This document shows positions 1-8,541 of a stretch of 64,000 nucleotides of DNA, piece after piece; the first letter of the stretch is position 1; each line of letters begins with the position of its first letter. The position numbers and the translations under genes are program-made. The DNA is from Pseudotabrizicola sp. (GTDB taxonomy: Bacteria; Pseudomonadota; Alphaproteobacteria; Rhodobacterales; Rhodobacteraceae), in NCBI RefSeq assembly GCF_030656345.1, contig NZ_JAUSNR010000019.1, positions 388,796 through 452,795 on the forward strand, given 5' to 3'. The notes under the pieces were generated by a model. The model was not told where the DNA came from. It ran no database searches and saw nothing but the letters and a program-made list of their open reading frames with translations.

Positions 1-596
1 CGGGCGAGTCCCACAATGGCCGATTGCGTGACATGGCCGTTGCCGGGCAGGTTGTCGCAACTGAGTACTGTGAAGGGCGGGGTGCCTGAGGATTTGCGGG
101 CGCGGAGCGCGGCGAGGATGGCGCCGAAGGCGGTTTTCGGGGCGGAGGGATGGGTGGCATCATGCCGGATATCCGCCGCTTCGGGGTCGAATTGCCCGGT
201 GGCGGCATTGATGAAATAGCCGCCTTCGGTCACCGTCAGGCTGACGATGCGGATGGCGGGGTCGGCCATGGCTTTGATCAGCGCTGCATTGTCAGGCTGT
301 ACCTCGATGAATCCTGTCATCGCGCCCACGCGGCGGGCGGTGCGGCCTTTGGGGTCCAGCTCGATGATGGTGGACAGGCAGTCCTGTGCGATCAGGGCAT
401 CGCGCATCTGCGCGTCGGGGGCACGCACACCGGCGCCCAGAATGGCCCAATCCTGCGCCAGACCCATGGACATCAAATCATCAAGGTAGACCGCCATATG
501 CGCGCGATGAAAATTGCCCAGACCAATGTGGACGATGCCGGGGGTGAGGCTGGCGCGGTCATAGCCGGGCAAAGTGACGGGGAGTGCAGATTTCAT
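1..596 (-). CDS. mtlK: Mannitol 2-dehydrogenase, N-terminal part (cut by window edge)
   Basis: NAD-dependent oxidation of D-mannitol to fructose (also other polyols), polyol-specific long-chain dehydrogenase family, cytoplasmic. About 198 residues are visible before the window edge; the frame is open with no stop, so it is absent from the ORF track. The N-terminal Rossmann motif GIVHIGLGNFHRAH, then VTEGGY and SCDNLPGNG, are hallmarks of this family. It starts one base after the smoS stop, so it is the next gene of the same operon. The catalytic Lys and C-terminal half lie outside the window. Confidence 0.9.
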   Translation of the reverse strand, partial: MKSALPVTLPGYDRASLTPGIVHIGLGNFHRAHMAVYLDDLMSMGLAQDWAILGAGVRAPDAQMRDALIAQDCLSTIIELDPKGRTARRVGAMTGFIEVQPDNAALIKAMADPAIRIVSLTVTEGGYFINAATGQFDPEAADIRHDATHPSAPKTAFGAILAALRARKSSGTPPFTVLSCDNLPGNGHVTQSAIVGLA

Positions 597-597
597 G

Positions 598-1368
598 TCA
601 GGCCATCCAGTTTCCGCCATCGACGCCAAAGCATTGGGCAACGATGTATTTCGCCTCATCCGTGGCAAGAAAGATCGCCATACCGGTCAGATCAGCCGCC
701 GTTCCCATGCGGCCAAAGGGCACCGCTGCGCCCACTTCGCGCTTTTTCTGGCCCGGTGCCTTGCCTTCGTATTCCGCAAAGAACGCATCCACCCCGTCCC
801 AATGGTCACCATCCACCACCCCGGGGGCGATGGCGTTAACGTTGATGCCGTGGGAAATCAGGTTTTGCCCGGCGCTTTGGGTCAGCGAGATAACGGCGGC
901 TTTGGTCGCGCAGTAGACCGCCACCAGCGATTCCCCGCGCCGCCCGGCCTGTGACGCCATGTTGATGATTTTGCCACCGTCGCCACGGGCAATCATGTGG
1001 CGCGCGGCGGCCTGCATGCAGAACAGGGTACCCGAGACGTTGACAGAGAACAGTCGTTCATAATCGGCGCGGGCGATCTCTGCAATTGGGGCGGCGCTGA
1101 ACAGGGCGGCGTTGTTGATCAGGATATCCAGCTTGCCCATCTGCGCAATCGCCGCTGAAAAGCCCGCATCAATACTGGCCTGCTGCGTCACATCCATCTG
1201 TACCGCCATCGCCTGTGGCCCAAGACTTGTCGCCGCCTCTGCCACCGCATCGGTGTTAATGTCGGCCAAGGCCACCCTTGCCCCTTCGGCAATATAGGCC
1301 CGGGCGAATTCCAGCCCGATGCCCCGCGCCGCCCCGGTGATCAGGGCGGTTTTTCCTTGCAGCCTCAT
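598..1368 (-). CDS. smoS: Sorbitol (L-iditol 2-) dehydrogenase, SDR family
   Basis: 256-residue classical short-chain dehydrogenase, expected to oxidise D-sorbitol (and galactitol-like polyols) to the ketose with NAD. Seen: glycine-rich TGAARGIG near residue 12, NNAALF near 90, the catalytic Tyr-Lys pair in YCATKAA near 150, and a C-terminal [10 protein letters not shown]. The ORF track extends to 1557, but the ATG at 1368 overlaps the smoK stop as ATGA and begins directly with the SDR fold. Position between smoK and mtlK matches the R. sphaeroides smo operon, which is why the SDR is called SmoS rather than a generic reductase. Confidence 0.88.
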   Translation of the reverse strand: MRLQGKTALITGAARGIGLEFARAYIAEGARVALADINTDAVAEAATSLGPQAMAVQMDVTQQASIDAGFSAAIAQMGKLDILINNAALFSAAPIAEIARADYERLFSVNVSGTLFCMQAAARHMIARGDGGKIINMASQAGRRGESLVAVYCATKAAVISLTQSAGQNLISHGINVNAIAPGVVDGDHWDGVDAFFAEYEGKAPGQKKREVGAAVPFGRMGTAADLTGMAIFLATDEAKYIVAQCFGVDGGNWMA

Positions 1369-2363
1369 GCCAGTGCCTTTCCGTCTGCGCCAAAGCGCAG
1401 GATCTTGCCGGGTTGCGGGGTCATGCGGATGCTGTCGCCGTGATGCATCATCACCTCGCCGCTGGCGCGGACGGTCAGGGTGCCGAGTGAACCCGCGTTC
1501 ACTTTCAGAAACGTATCGGAGCCGAGGTGTTCCGACAGGCCGACCACGCCTTCCCACGGGCCATCGCCGCAGATGGTGATGTGTTCGGGCCGGATGCCGA
1601 TGGTGGTCGCACTATGCTTTGCCGCCTCGGCCCCGTCGATCAGGTTCATCTTCGGGCTGCCGATGAAACCCGCAACGAACAGGTTGGCGGGGCTGCGGTA
1701 CAGCTCCATCGGGCTGCCGACCTGTTCGATGCGGCCTGCGTTCAGCACCACGATTTTGTCGGCCATGGTCATCGCTTCGACCTGATCATGGGTGACGTAG
1801 ATCATCGTAGTTTTCAGGGTCTGGTGCAGCTCGCTGATTTCCTGCCGCATCGACACGCGCAGGGCGGCGTCGAGGTTGGACAGCGGTTCGTCAAACAGGA
1901 ACGCCGCCGGTTCGCGCACGATGGCGCGGCCGATGGCGACGCGCTGCCGCTGACCGCCCGACAGCTGGCCGGGGCGGCGGTCGAGATAGGCCCCGAGGTT
2001 CAGGATTTTCGCGGCGTGGTTCACCCGCTTTTCCTGCTCAGCCGCGTCCATCCCGGCCATTTTCAACGGAAAGGTAATGTTTTTGCGCACCGACATATGC
2101 GGGTACAAAGCATAGGACTGGAACACCATGGCCAGCCGCCGCTTGGCGGGGGGCAGGTCGGTGGCGTCCATGCCGTCAATCTCGATGATCCCGCCCGAGG
2201 TGTCTTCCAGCCCCGCGATCAGCCGCAGCAGGGTCGATTTTCCGCAACCCGAGGGGCCGACAAAGACCACGAATTCACCCTCATTCACGGTCAGGTCGAT
2301 GCCGGGAATGACATCCACCTCGCCAAAGGATTTGCGCACTTGATTGAGTGTTATCTTGCCCAT
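1365..2363 (-). CDS. smoK: Polyol ABC transporter ATP-binding protein
   Basis: 332-residue ATPase of the MalK/UgpC type that powers import of sorbitol/mannitol at the inner membrane. Walker [10 protein letters not shown] near residue 38, signature [14 protein letters not shown] near 135, Walker [12 protein letters not shown] near 155 and H-loop VTHDQ are all intact. The C-terminal ~100 residues form the shorter TOBE-type regulatory domain (GIRPEHI), giving a protein slightly shorter than E. coli MalK. It lies 7 nt after smoG and overlaps smoS by 4 nt, so it is translated from the same message. Confidence 0.92.
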   Translation of the reverse strand: MGKITLNQVRKSFGEVDVIPGIDLTVNEGEFVVFVGPSGCGKSTLLRLIAGLEDTSGGIIEIDGMDATDLPPAKRRLAMVFQSYALYPHMSVRKNITFPLKMAGMDAAEQEKRVNHAAKILNLGAYLDRRPGQLSGGQRQRVAIGRAIVREPAAFLFDEPLSNLDAALRVSMRQEISELHQTLKTTMIYVTHDQVEAMTMADKIVVLNAGRIEQVGSPMELYRSPANLFVAGFIGSPKMNLIDGAEAAKHSATTIGIRPEHITICGDGPWEGVVGLSEHLGSDTFLKVNAGSLGTLTVRASGEVMMHHGDSIRMTPQPGKILRFGADGKALA

Positions 2364-2370
2364 GTTTTTC

Positions 2371-3201
2371 TCACTTCACCGCGCCAAAGGTCAGGCCGCG
2401 CACGAGTTGCTTTTGACTGAACCAGCCAAGGATCAGGATCGGAGCGATGGCCATGGTGCTGGCCGCCGAGAGTTTTGCGTAGAACAGTCCTTCGGGGGAT
2501 GAATAGCTGGCGATGAACTGGGTCAGCGGGGCCGCCTGTGAGGTGGTGAGCTGCAGGGTCCAGAACGCCTCGTTCCAGGCAAGGATGATGTTCAGCAGCA
2601 TGGTGGAGGCGATGCCGGGAACGGCCATCGGCGTCAGGACGTAGAGGATTTCCGACCGCATCCCGGCCCCGTCCATCCGCGCAGCCTCAAGGATCTCACC
2701 GGGGATTTCCTTGAAGTAGGTGTACAGCATCCAGACCACGATCGGCAGGTTGATCAGGGTCAGCACACCCACCAGCCCGATCCGGCTGTCCAGCAGGCCG
2801 AAATCGCGGAACAAGAGGTACATCGGCACCAGAACGCCGACGGCGGGCATCATCTTGGTGGACAGCATCCACATCAGCAGATCCTTGGTGCGCCGACCGG
2901 GCACAAAGGTCATCGACCACGCCGCCGGAATGGCGATGGCCAGTGCGATGACGGTCGATCCGACCGAGAGGATGACCGAGTTCCAGAAATGCCGGGCGTA
3001 GTTCGAGCGCGCCTGCACGTCATGGTAGCTTTGCAGCGTCCAGTCGCTGAACAGCACCTGAAACGGGGTTTTGATGGCGTCGGCTTCGGATTTGAAGCTC
3101 AGGATGATGATCCACAGGATCGGGAAGAAGATCACGAAGCCCACGGCCCATGCGGCGACGGTGACAACGGCCTTGCGGGTGTTTGAGGGGGTGCGGGCCA
3201 T
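2371..3201 (-). CDS. smoG: Polyol ABC transporter permease
   Basis: 276-residue inner-membrane permease of the MalG type. Six hydrophobic segments can be read, the first at residues 13-35 ([19 protein letters not shown]). The cytoplasmic EAA loop that contacts SmoK is present ([20 protein letters not shown] near 190). One base separates its start from the smoF stop, so the two permeases are tightly coupled. With SmoF it should form the heterodimeric channel of the sorbitol/mannitol importer. Confidence 0.9.
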   Translation of the reverse strand: MARTPSNTRKAVVTVAAWAVGFVIFFPILWIIILSFKSEADAIKTPFQVLFSDWTLQSYHDVQARSNYARHFWNSVILSVGSTVIALAIAIPAAWSMTFVPGRRTKDLLMWMLSTKMMPAVGVLVPMYLLFRDFGLLDSRIGLVGVLTLINLPIVVWMLYTYFKEIPGEILEAARMDGAGMRSEILYVLTPMAVPGIASTMLLNIILAWNEAFWTLQLTTSQAAPLTQFIASYSSPEGLFYAKLSAASTMAIAPILILGWFSQKQLVRGLTFGAVK

Positions 3202-3202
3202 T

Positions 3203-4075
3203 CTACGCCTCCAGATTCTTGCCGATCATCCGCATCAGGAAGATCGCAACGATATTGGCCAGAATGACCGCGATGATGCCGCCCGCCGACCCGCCGCCGA
3301 CATCGTAATTCAGCAGCGACTGCGCATAGACAAGGTAGGTCAGGTTGGTCGACGCCGTGCCGGGCCCCCCGTTGGTGGTGACCAGAATTTCGGCAAAGAC
3401 CGACAAAAGGAAGATGGTCTGGATCAGGATCACCACGGTGATCGACCGGGTCAGGTGTGGCACGGTCAGGTTGAAAAACCGTTGCAACCAGCCCGCGCCA
3501 TCCATTTCAGCCGCCTCTTGCTGTTCGCGGTCAAGGCTTTGCAGCGCGGTCAGCAGGATCAGCGTGGCAAAGGGCAGCCATTGCCAGGCGACGATCAGGA
3601 TGATCGAGGCCAGCGGCGCATGTGACAGAAAATCAAAAGGTTGCAGGCCAAGCGATTTGGCGATGTGGGCGAACATGCCGTTGACCGGGTTCATGAACAT
3701 GTTCTTCCAGACCAGCGCCGACACGGTGGGCATCACAAAGAACGGGGCGATCACCAGCACCCGCACAATGCCCTGACCCCAGACGGGCTGATCCAGCAGC
3801 AGGGCCAGCAAAACGCCGCCGATAACGGTGATGCACAGCACCCCCAGCACAAGGATCAGCGTGTTCGACAGAGCCGACCAGAAGGCGGGTTGGTTGATGA
3901 AGTAGTAGTAATTGTCGAATCCGACGAATGTCTCCATCCCCGGCATCAGCAGATTGTAGCGCAGGAAACTGAAATACAGCGTCATGCCGAGCGGCACGAT
4001 CATCCACAGCAAAAGCAGGATGACGGCGGGCGACAGCATCAGGCGCGCAGCAGTCCGGGAATGGGCGGTTGCCAT
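3203..4075 (-). CDS. smoF: Polyol ABC transporter permease
   Basis: 290-residue inner-membrane permease of the MalF type, partner of SmoG. The first membrane segment is at residues 12-35, and the EAA loop EAAEMDGAGWLQRFFNLTVP lies near residue 195. The ORF track begins at 4174, but that would add 33 Pro/Arg-rich residues encoded by a hairpin. The ATG at 4075 has AAGGA eight bases upstream and starts a normal permease N-terminus, so it is preferred. Separated from smoE by about 110 nt with two strong hairpins. Confidence 0.9.
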   Translation of the reverse strand: MATAHSRTAARLMLSPAVILLLLWMIVPLGMTLYFSFLRYNLLMPGMETFVGFDNYYYFINQPAFWSALSNTLILVLGVLCITVIGGVLLALLLDQPVWGQGIVRVLVIAPFFVMPTVSALVWKNMFMNPVNGMFAHIAKSLGLQPFDFLSHAPLASIILIVAWQWLPFATLILLTALQSLDREQQEAAEMDGAGWLQRFFNLTVPHLTRSITVVILIQTIFLLSVFAEILVTTNGGPGTASTNLTYLVYAQSLLNYDVGGGSAGGIIAVILANIVAIFLMRMIGKNLEA

Positions 4076-4101
4076 CGGCTTGGTCCTTAGAAGGGGTTGG
4101 G

Positions 4102-4172
4102 GTGGTGCCGGGCGCATGATCCCGGCACCACAAGACGCAGATCTGCGATGCCGGGCGGAGGCACCCGGCATC
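4102..4172 (-). promoter_or_regulatory. Twin intercistronic hairpins between smoE and smoF
   Basis: Two perfect inverted repeats: GTGGTGCCGGG/CCCGGCACCAC with an 8-nt loop (4102-4131) and GATGCCGGG/CCCGGCATC with an 8-nt loop (4147-4172). The second begins about 15 nt after the smoE stop. No T-run follows either stem, so these look like mRNA-stabilising or attenuating structures and not full terminators. In other binding-protein-dependent transporters such stems keep the binding-protein message more abundant than the permease message; that role is inferred here. Confidence 0.7.
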
Positions 4173-4186
4173 ACGGGGAGGACCGG

Positions 4187-5500
4187 TTACTTGATGTAGC
4201 CAGACCGCGTCATTTCCGTTGTCACCAGCGTCTGCGCAGCGGCCAGAGCTGCCTCTGCCGTCATCGTGCCGGCCAATGCGGCGCTGAACTGCTGGCCCAC
4301 AGCGGTGCCCAGCCCCTGAAACTCAGGGATGGCGACGAACTGCACGCCGACATAGGGCACCGGATCAACCGTCGGGCTGTTCGGATCGGCCGAGTTGATG
4401 CTGTCGAGCGTCATCTGCGCGAACGGCACCTGCTGGTATTCGGGATTGGCGTAGAGCGAGGCGCGGGTTCCCGGGGGCACGTTGGCCCAGCCTTCCTTGG
4501 CCGCGACAACCTCCAGATACTCTTTCGACGTGGCCCAGGCGACAAAGGCTTTGGCCGCGTCAACCTTCTGGGTGCCCGCCGGAATGCCCAGCGACCATGC
4601 CCAGAGCCAGTTGCCGCGCTTGCCGAGGCCGGTATCGGGGGCCAGTGCAAATCCGACCTGATCGGCCACGGTGGAATCGGTCGGGTTGGTCACAAAGGAG
4701 GCGGCGACGGTGGCATCGATCCACATGCCGCATTTGCCTTGCTGGAACAGCGACAGGTTTTCGTTGAAGCCGTTGTTGGCTGCACCGGGCGGGCCGTAAT
4801 CGTTCAGCAGCGCCAGATAATCGGTCAGCGTGGCTTTCCACGCGTCGCTGTCAAACTGGGGCTGCCAGTTTTCATCGAACCAACGCGCGCCGTAGCTGTT
4901 CGACATGGCGGTCAGGAAGGCCATGTTCTCGCCCCAGCCGGCCTTGCCACGCAGGCAGATGCCGTATTGCTCGGCCGATTTGTCGGTCATCGCGGCGGCG
5001 GCGGTCTTGATGTCATCCCAGGTCGGCGCATCCGGCATGGTCAGACCAGCGGCTTCCATCAGGTCGCGGCGGTACATGACCATCGAGGATTCGCCGTAGA
5101 ACGGGGCAGCGAACAGCTCGCCGTCCACGGTCAGACCGCCGCGGATGGCGGGCAGCAGATCGTCGACGTCATACTCGGCGGGCAGATCGTTCAGGCCGAC
5201 CAGCCAGCCCTGCTTGCCCCAGATCGGCACTTCGTAGGTGCCGATGGTCAGCACGTCAAACTGGCCACCCCTGGTGGCGATGTCGGTGGTCACACGCTGG
5301 CGCAGGACGTTTTCTTCCAGCGTCACCCACTCGACCTTGATGTCGGGGTGTTTGGCGTAGAAGTCGTCCATCAGGCCTTGCATACGGATCATGTCGCCGT
5401 TGTTCACGGTGGCGACGGTGATGGTGGTCTCGGCCATGGCGGCACCCGCCAGGGTCAGCGAAACCGTCGCGCCCAAAAGGGCTCGAAAGGTCAGTGTCAT
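4187..5500 (-). CDS. smoE: Periplasmic polyol-binding protein of the ABC importer
   Basis: 437-residue extracellular solute-binding protein, family 1, that captures sorbitol/mannitol in the periplasm. A Sec signal peptide is clear (MTLTFRALLGATVSLTLAGAA, cleavage about AMA|E). Start at 5500 is chosen because GGAGGATACC sits directly before it; the track start at 5533 would put charged residues ahead of the signal. First gene after the smoC regulator, and preceded by a palindromic candidate operator. No lipobox, so a soluble periplasmic protein. Confidence 0.92.
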   Translation of the reverse strand: MTLTFRALLGATVSLTLAGAAMAETTITVATVNNGDMIRMQGLMDDFYAKHPDIKVEWVTLEENVLRQRVTTDIATRGGQFDVLTIGTYEVPIWGKQGWLVGLNDLPAEYDVDDLLPAIRGGLTVDGELFAAPFYGESSMVMYRRDLMEAAGLTMPDAPTWDDIKTAAAAMTDKSAEQYGICLRGKAGWGENMAFLTAMSNSYGARWFDENWQPQFDSDAWKATLTDYLALLNDYGPPGAANNGFNENLSLFQQGKCGMWIDATVAASFVTNPTDSTVADQVGFALAPDTGLGKRGNWLWAWSLGIPAGTQKVDAAKAFVAWATSKEYLEVVAAKEGWANVPPGTRASLYANPEYQQVPFAQMTLDSINSADPNSPTVDPVPYVGVQFVAIPEFQGLGTAVGQQFSAALAGTMTAEAALAAAQTLVTTEMTRSGYIK

Positions 5501-5541
5501 GGTATCCTCCCTATCAGCGAATGAGCAAATCATCGCTTGAT

Positions 5542-5564
5542 GGGCAATTACTCATAACTTGCCC
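5542..5564. promoter_or_regulatory. Candidate operator palindrome before smoE
   Basis: On the minus strand GGGCAA-N11-TTGCCC with further symmetry (TTA...TAA) inside, 9 of 11 base pairs matching around a central base. It ends about 42 bp upstream of the smoE start. A half-site like sequence (TTGCTCAT) recurs at 5521-5528. SorC/DeoR-type sugar regulators bind such palindromes and the only regulator encoded next to it is the SorC-type protein, so it is a plausible SmoC site. Binding is inferred. Confidence 0.55.
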
Positions 5565-5605
5565 CGTTGCGTCAAGCCCCCACATCCGCCGCACCTGCAC
5601 AGGCG

Positions 5606-6559
5606 TCAGGGGGCCAGAATGGCGCGGGCTGTGACCTCGTCGGTGATCAGCCCGTTGATAATCCTCGATTTCAAAGCGCCACGGATCGCCGGAACCTTTG
5701 ATGCGCCCGCAGCAATGCCGATGGATGGCCTGTCAAGATGAGGCTCGACCCGCACGCCGCCGGTGCGGGTGTTGGTGCCGACATCCAGATACTGGCCCTG
5801 CGAATCAAACACCCAGCCCGCGACTTCGCCTGCGGCCCCGGCGGCCCGCATCTGGTCCAGCTCTCCGCGCGTGACAAAACCATCGGCCAGCAGCGGCGCA
5901 TCATCTGACATCTGGCCGACGCCGACAAAGACCACATCGGCGCTGCGGGCCAGATCGGCCACCCGCTTGACCGGGCCAAGCGCGCGGAACGCGTCACGCT
6001 CGGCGCTGGTGGGCGAAATCACCGGCACCAGCATCGGGTAATGCGGGGCGCGGACCTTGTCGGACACCCGCATGATCACGTCGAAAAAACTGGCGGACCC
6101 GTCCGGCGCGATATTGCCGATCAGCGATACCAGCCGGTGATGCGCCGCCTCCAGCGGGGCTACGGCATCGACCATGCCGCGCAAGGCCCGCCCGGTGCCC
6201 AGTGCGATGGTCAGCGGATCGGGCAGGCGCAACACGCGTTCCAGTTCGGCAGCGGCAGCAGGGGCAATCGACAGCACCGGGTCCGCTCCGCCCAAGGATG
6301 GCGACACCCGGCAGCGGCCAAGGCCGAAACGGTCGCGCAGCGCCGATTCCAGATCAAGGCAGGTGCCGATCCGGTGATTCAGCCGCACATGGATCAGCCC
6401 GTCGGCCATAGCCTTTGCGACCAGACGCTGCGCCCGCTGGCGGCTGATGCCAAGCTCAGCGGCGATCTGGTCCTGGGTCATGCCGCCCACGTAATACAGC
6501 CACCCGGCCCGGGCGGCATCATCCTGCGGGGTTGGGTCGCTGTGCTCGATCCGGCTCAT
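5606..6559 (-). CDS. smoC: SorC-family sugar-binding transcriptional regulator of the polyol operon
   Basis: 317-residue regulator. Residues 15-60 contain a helix-turn-helix (YYVGGMTQDQIAAELGISRQ RAQRL region), followed by a sugar-phosphate-binding domain typical of SorC/DeoR repressors or activators (LIGNIAPDGSASFFDVI, VFVGVGQM, ending in LITDEVTARAIL). It is encoded directly upstream of smoE and overlaps the HAD gene by 4 nt. It probably senses a polyol phosphate or polyol and controls the smo genes. The symbol follows position in the smo cluster; direction of control is not known from sequence. Confidence 0.82.
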   Translation of the reverse strand: MSRIEHSDPTPQDDAARAGWLYYVGGMTQDQIAAELGISRQRAQRLVAKAMADGLIHVRLNHRIGTCLDLESALRDRFGLGRCRVSPSLGGADPVLSIAPAAAAELERVLRLPDPLTIALGTGRALRGMVDAVAPLEAAHHRLVSLIGNIAPDGSASFFDVIMRVSDKVRAPHYPMLVPVISPTSAERDAFRALGPVKRVADLARSADVVFVGVGQMSDDAPLLADGFVTRGELDQMRAAGAAGEVAGWVFDSQGQYLDVGTNTRTGGVRVEPHLDRPSIGIAAGASKVPAIRGALKSRIINGLITDEVTARAILAP

Positions 6560-7227
6560 GCCTGCCTCTTTAGGTCGGGGGCAATGTGGAAGAATTCCGC
6601 GAAAGAGGCAAAGCGCAAATCGGCGCGGGCGGTTTCGGGCTCTTGCAGATCAAGCCCGGTCATGTGGCTGCCGCCGGTGAACTGCCAGACCTCCATCCCG
6701 GCTGCGCGGGCGGCGGCGACGCCGGTCAGGCTGTCTTCGATCACCAGACAGTCTGCCGGGGCAAAGCCCATCCGGGCGGCGGCGAACAGGAACAGGTCGG
6801 GCGCGGGTTTTCCCATGGCAACCTGACTGGCAGTGAAGATCCGGCCGTCCAGGTGGTCCCACAACCCGACCAGCCGCAATGACATCTCGGCCCGGCGGGG
6901 GCTGGAGGAGGTGGCGACGCAGAACGGCATGGCCAGCGCGCCGATCACCTCTGCCACATCGGGCATGATCTTCAGCCCGGCGCGAAAGCCTTCCAGCAGG
7001 CGGTCGCGGTATTCGTCTTCAAAGCTGGGGGGCAGGTCGAGGCCGAATTCGTCCCGGATCTGTGCCATCACCACCGGATAGCTGCGGCCAAGGAAATGGC
7101 GGGCGACATAGGGCAGGTCTATGATGACCCCGCGTGTCGCCAGCGCCTCTATCAACATGCGGGCGCTGATGATCTCGGAATCGATCAGCACGCCGTCGCA
7201 GTCAAAGATGACACAGGCGCGGCCCAT
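6556..7227 (-). CDS. HAD-superfamily (subfamily IA) phosphatase of the polyol cluster
   Basis: 223-residue cytoplasmic haloacid-dehalogenase-type hydrolase. Motif I DCDGVLID near residue 9 carries the nucleophilic Asp, motif II TSSSP near 107, motif III Lys in MGKPAPD near 140, and motif IV VIEDSLTGV near 163. This arrangement is typical of beta-phosphoglucomutase/sugar-phosphatase enzymes. It overlaps smoC by 4 nt and lies 7 nt after ptsN. Substrate is not shown by the sequence; a polyol or ketose phosphate is likely from context. Confidence 0.85.
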   Translation of the reverse strand: MGRACVIFDCDGVLIDSEIISARMLIEALATRGVIIDLPYVARHFLGRSYPVVMAQIRDEFGLDLPPSFEDEYRDRLLEGFRAGLKIMPDVAEVIGALAMPFCVATSSSPRRAEMSLRLVGLWDHLDGRIFTASQVAMGKPAPDLFLFAAARMGFAPADCLVIEDSLTGVAAARAAGMEVWQFTGGSHMTGLDLQEPETARADLRFASFAEFFHIAPDLKRQA

Positions 7228-7234
7228 GGCCGCC

Positions 7235-7699
7235 TTACGCCGCTTGCGTAGAGCGGGCTTCGGTCAGGATGGCGTGCAGCTTGGCCGGGTCGGTGTTGGC
7301 GCGCAGTTTGGTGACAACGCTTTGGTCCCGCATGGTGCGGCTGACCAATGCCAGCGCCTTGAGGTGATCGACCCCGGAATCCTTGGGCGCGAACAGCCCG
7401 AAGATCAGGTCGACCGGCTGGCGGTCGACAGAATCGTAATCCAGCGGCTTTTCCAGCCGGATGAACACGCCGACGATCCGGTCAAGATCCTGCAGCCGCG
7501 CATGAGGCAGGGCGATGCCATGGCCCACACCTGTGGGGCCAAGGCTTTCGCGTTCCTGCAATCCGTCCACCGCAATGCCCGCCGTCAGCCCGTAGCTGGC
7601 GGCGACCATCTCTCCCAATTCCTGAAAGAGACGCTTTTTGCTGGTGATCTGCCCGACGACGCGAACGGCGCCGGGCGTGAGTAGCTTTGCTAGATCCAT
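7235..7699 (-). CDS. ptsN: PTS-Ntr regulatory phosphocarrier EIIA
   Basis: 154-residue EIIA-Ntr of the nitrogen-related phosphotransferase system; it accepts phosphate from NPr and works as a regulator, not a sugar transporter. The phosphoacceptor His is in GIALPHAR near residue 66. The fold is full length (DLAKLL at the start, DHLKALALVSR near 110). It follows hpf as in most Proteobacteria, and ends only 7 nt before the HAD gene of the polyol cluster, so read-through into that cluster is possible. Confidence 0.93.
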   Translation of the reverse strand: MDLAKLLTPGAVRVVGQITSKKRLFQELGEMVAASYGLTAGIAVDGLQERESLGPTGVGHGIALPHARLQDLDRIVGVFIRLEKPLDYDSVDRQPVDLIFGLFAPKDSGVDHLKALALVSRTMRDQSVVTKLRANTDPAKLHAILTEARSTQAA

Positions 7700-7735
7700 G
7701 GACGGTCGTGTTCCCGAACAGCCGTAGCGCTGCCC

Positions 7736-8311
7736 TTACTTGCTGTTACGCGGGTCGATCCAGCCTATATTGCCGTCATCCCGGCGATAGACCACATTCA
7801 CCCCGCCGTGCCCTTCGTTGCGGAAAACCACCATATGTTGCCCGCCAAGCTCCAGCTGCATCACGGCTTCGCCGACGGTGACCGAAGGAATCTTCGTCTC
7901 CATCTCGGCGATCACGATGGGCTGAAGGCTGTCCGGCTCCACATCCTCGGCGTCTTCGGTTGCGGCGAGGATATACGAGGATGCCCCGCCGAATTCAACA
8001 GGTGACGTTCGGGCAGAATGGTGGTTGCGAATCCGGCGTTTGTAGCGGCGCAGCTGCTTGTCCATCTTTTCCCGGCAGGACTCGAAAGCGGCATAGATTT
8101 CAGTGGCATGGCCCTTGGCCTGCGCGGTCAGCCCGGTGGAAAGATGGATCACGGTTTCGCACACATATTCATGCGCCACGCGGGAAAAGACGATGACAGC
8201 CTCGGTAGGCCGCTGGGCGTATTTCTCGACCACCTCGCCGAGTTCGGATTTCACATGGGTTTGCAGGGCCTCTCCGACGTCGATCTGTTTTCCACTGATC
8301 TGATAGCGCAT
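7736..8311 (-). CDS. hpf: Ribosome hibernation promoting factor, long form
   Basis: 191-residue long HPF/RaiA: an N-terminal S30AE domain (MRYQISGKQIDVGEAL, residues 1-100), a variable linker, and a C-terminal dimerisation domain (EAVMQLELGGQHMVVFRN, residues 135-190). It pairs 70S ribosomes into inactive 100S particles in stationary phase. The ATG at 8311 has GGAGGATATATC before it; the longer track ORF to 8521 runs through untranslated leader. Long HPF is usual in alphaproteobacteria, where one protein replaces the short HPF/RMF pair. Confidence 0.92.
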   Translation of the reverse strand: MRYQISGKQIDVGEALQTHVKSELGEVVEKYAQRPTEAVIVFSRVAHEYVCETVIHLSTGLTAQAKGHATEIYAAFESCREKMDKQLRRYKRRIRNHHSARTSPVEFGGASSYILAATEDAEDVEPDSLQPIVIAEMETKIPSVTVGEAVMQLELGGQHMVVFRNEGHGGVNVVYRRDDGNIGWIDPRNSK

Positions 8312-8478
8312 GATATATCCTCCGCGGGGCTTCTTGCTCTGGCAGCGGGCAGGGTGCCCGATCCCAAAGGTCTTCTCTCTTTGACATGGGGACGTGCGAC
8401 GCATCTGCAAGGTGGCGGAGCCGGAAGGCGGCCGCAGGGCAGGTCTGGCACAGGGCGGGTTTTCGCACGCATCACGTG

Positions 8479-8509
8479 TATTTGGCGACAGGCATGGCGG
8501 CCTTGTCAA
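8479..8509 (-). promoter_or_regulatory. Possible promoter of hpf-ptsN
   Basis: In the 230-bp gap between lptB and hpf, the minus strand carries a perfect TTGACA (8504-8509) followed after 18-19 bp by CCAAAT/CAAATA. The -35 is consensus but the -10 is weak. No reading frame in the gap looks coding. An independent promoter here would uncouple hpf-ptsN from the lpt genes. Confidence 0.35.
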
Positions 8510-8541
8510 CCGAATCGTCACATGGTTGTCATCTGATCAGA

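Noticed and set aside
150-839. 229-codon plus ORF
   Set aside because: Crosses antisense to mtlK and smoS, whose motifs are clear on the minus strand.
4097-5524. 475-codon plus ORF
   Set aside because: Shadow of smoE, and it runs through the hairpin region.
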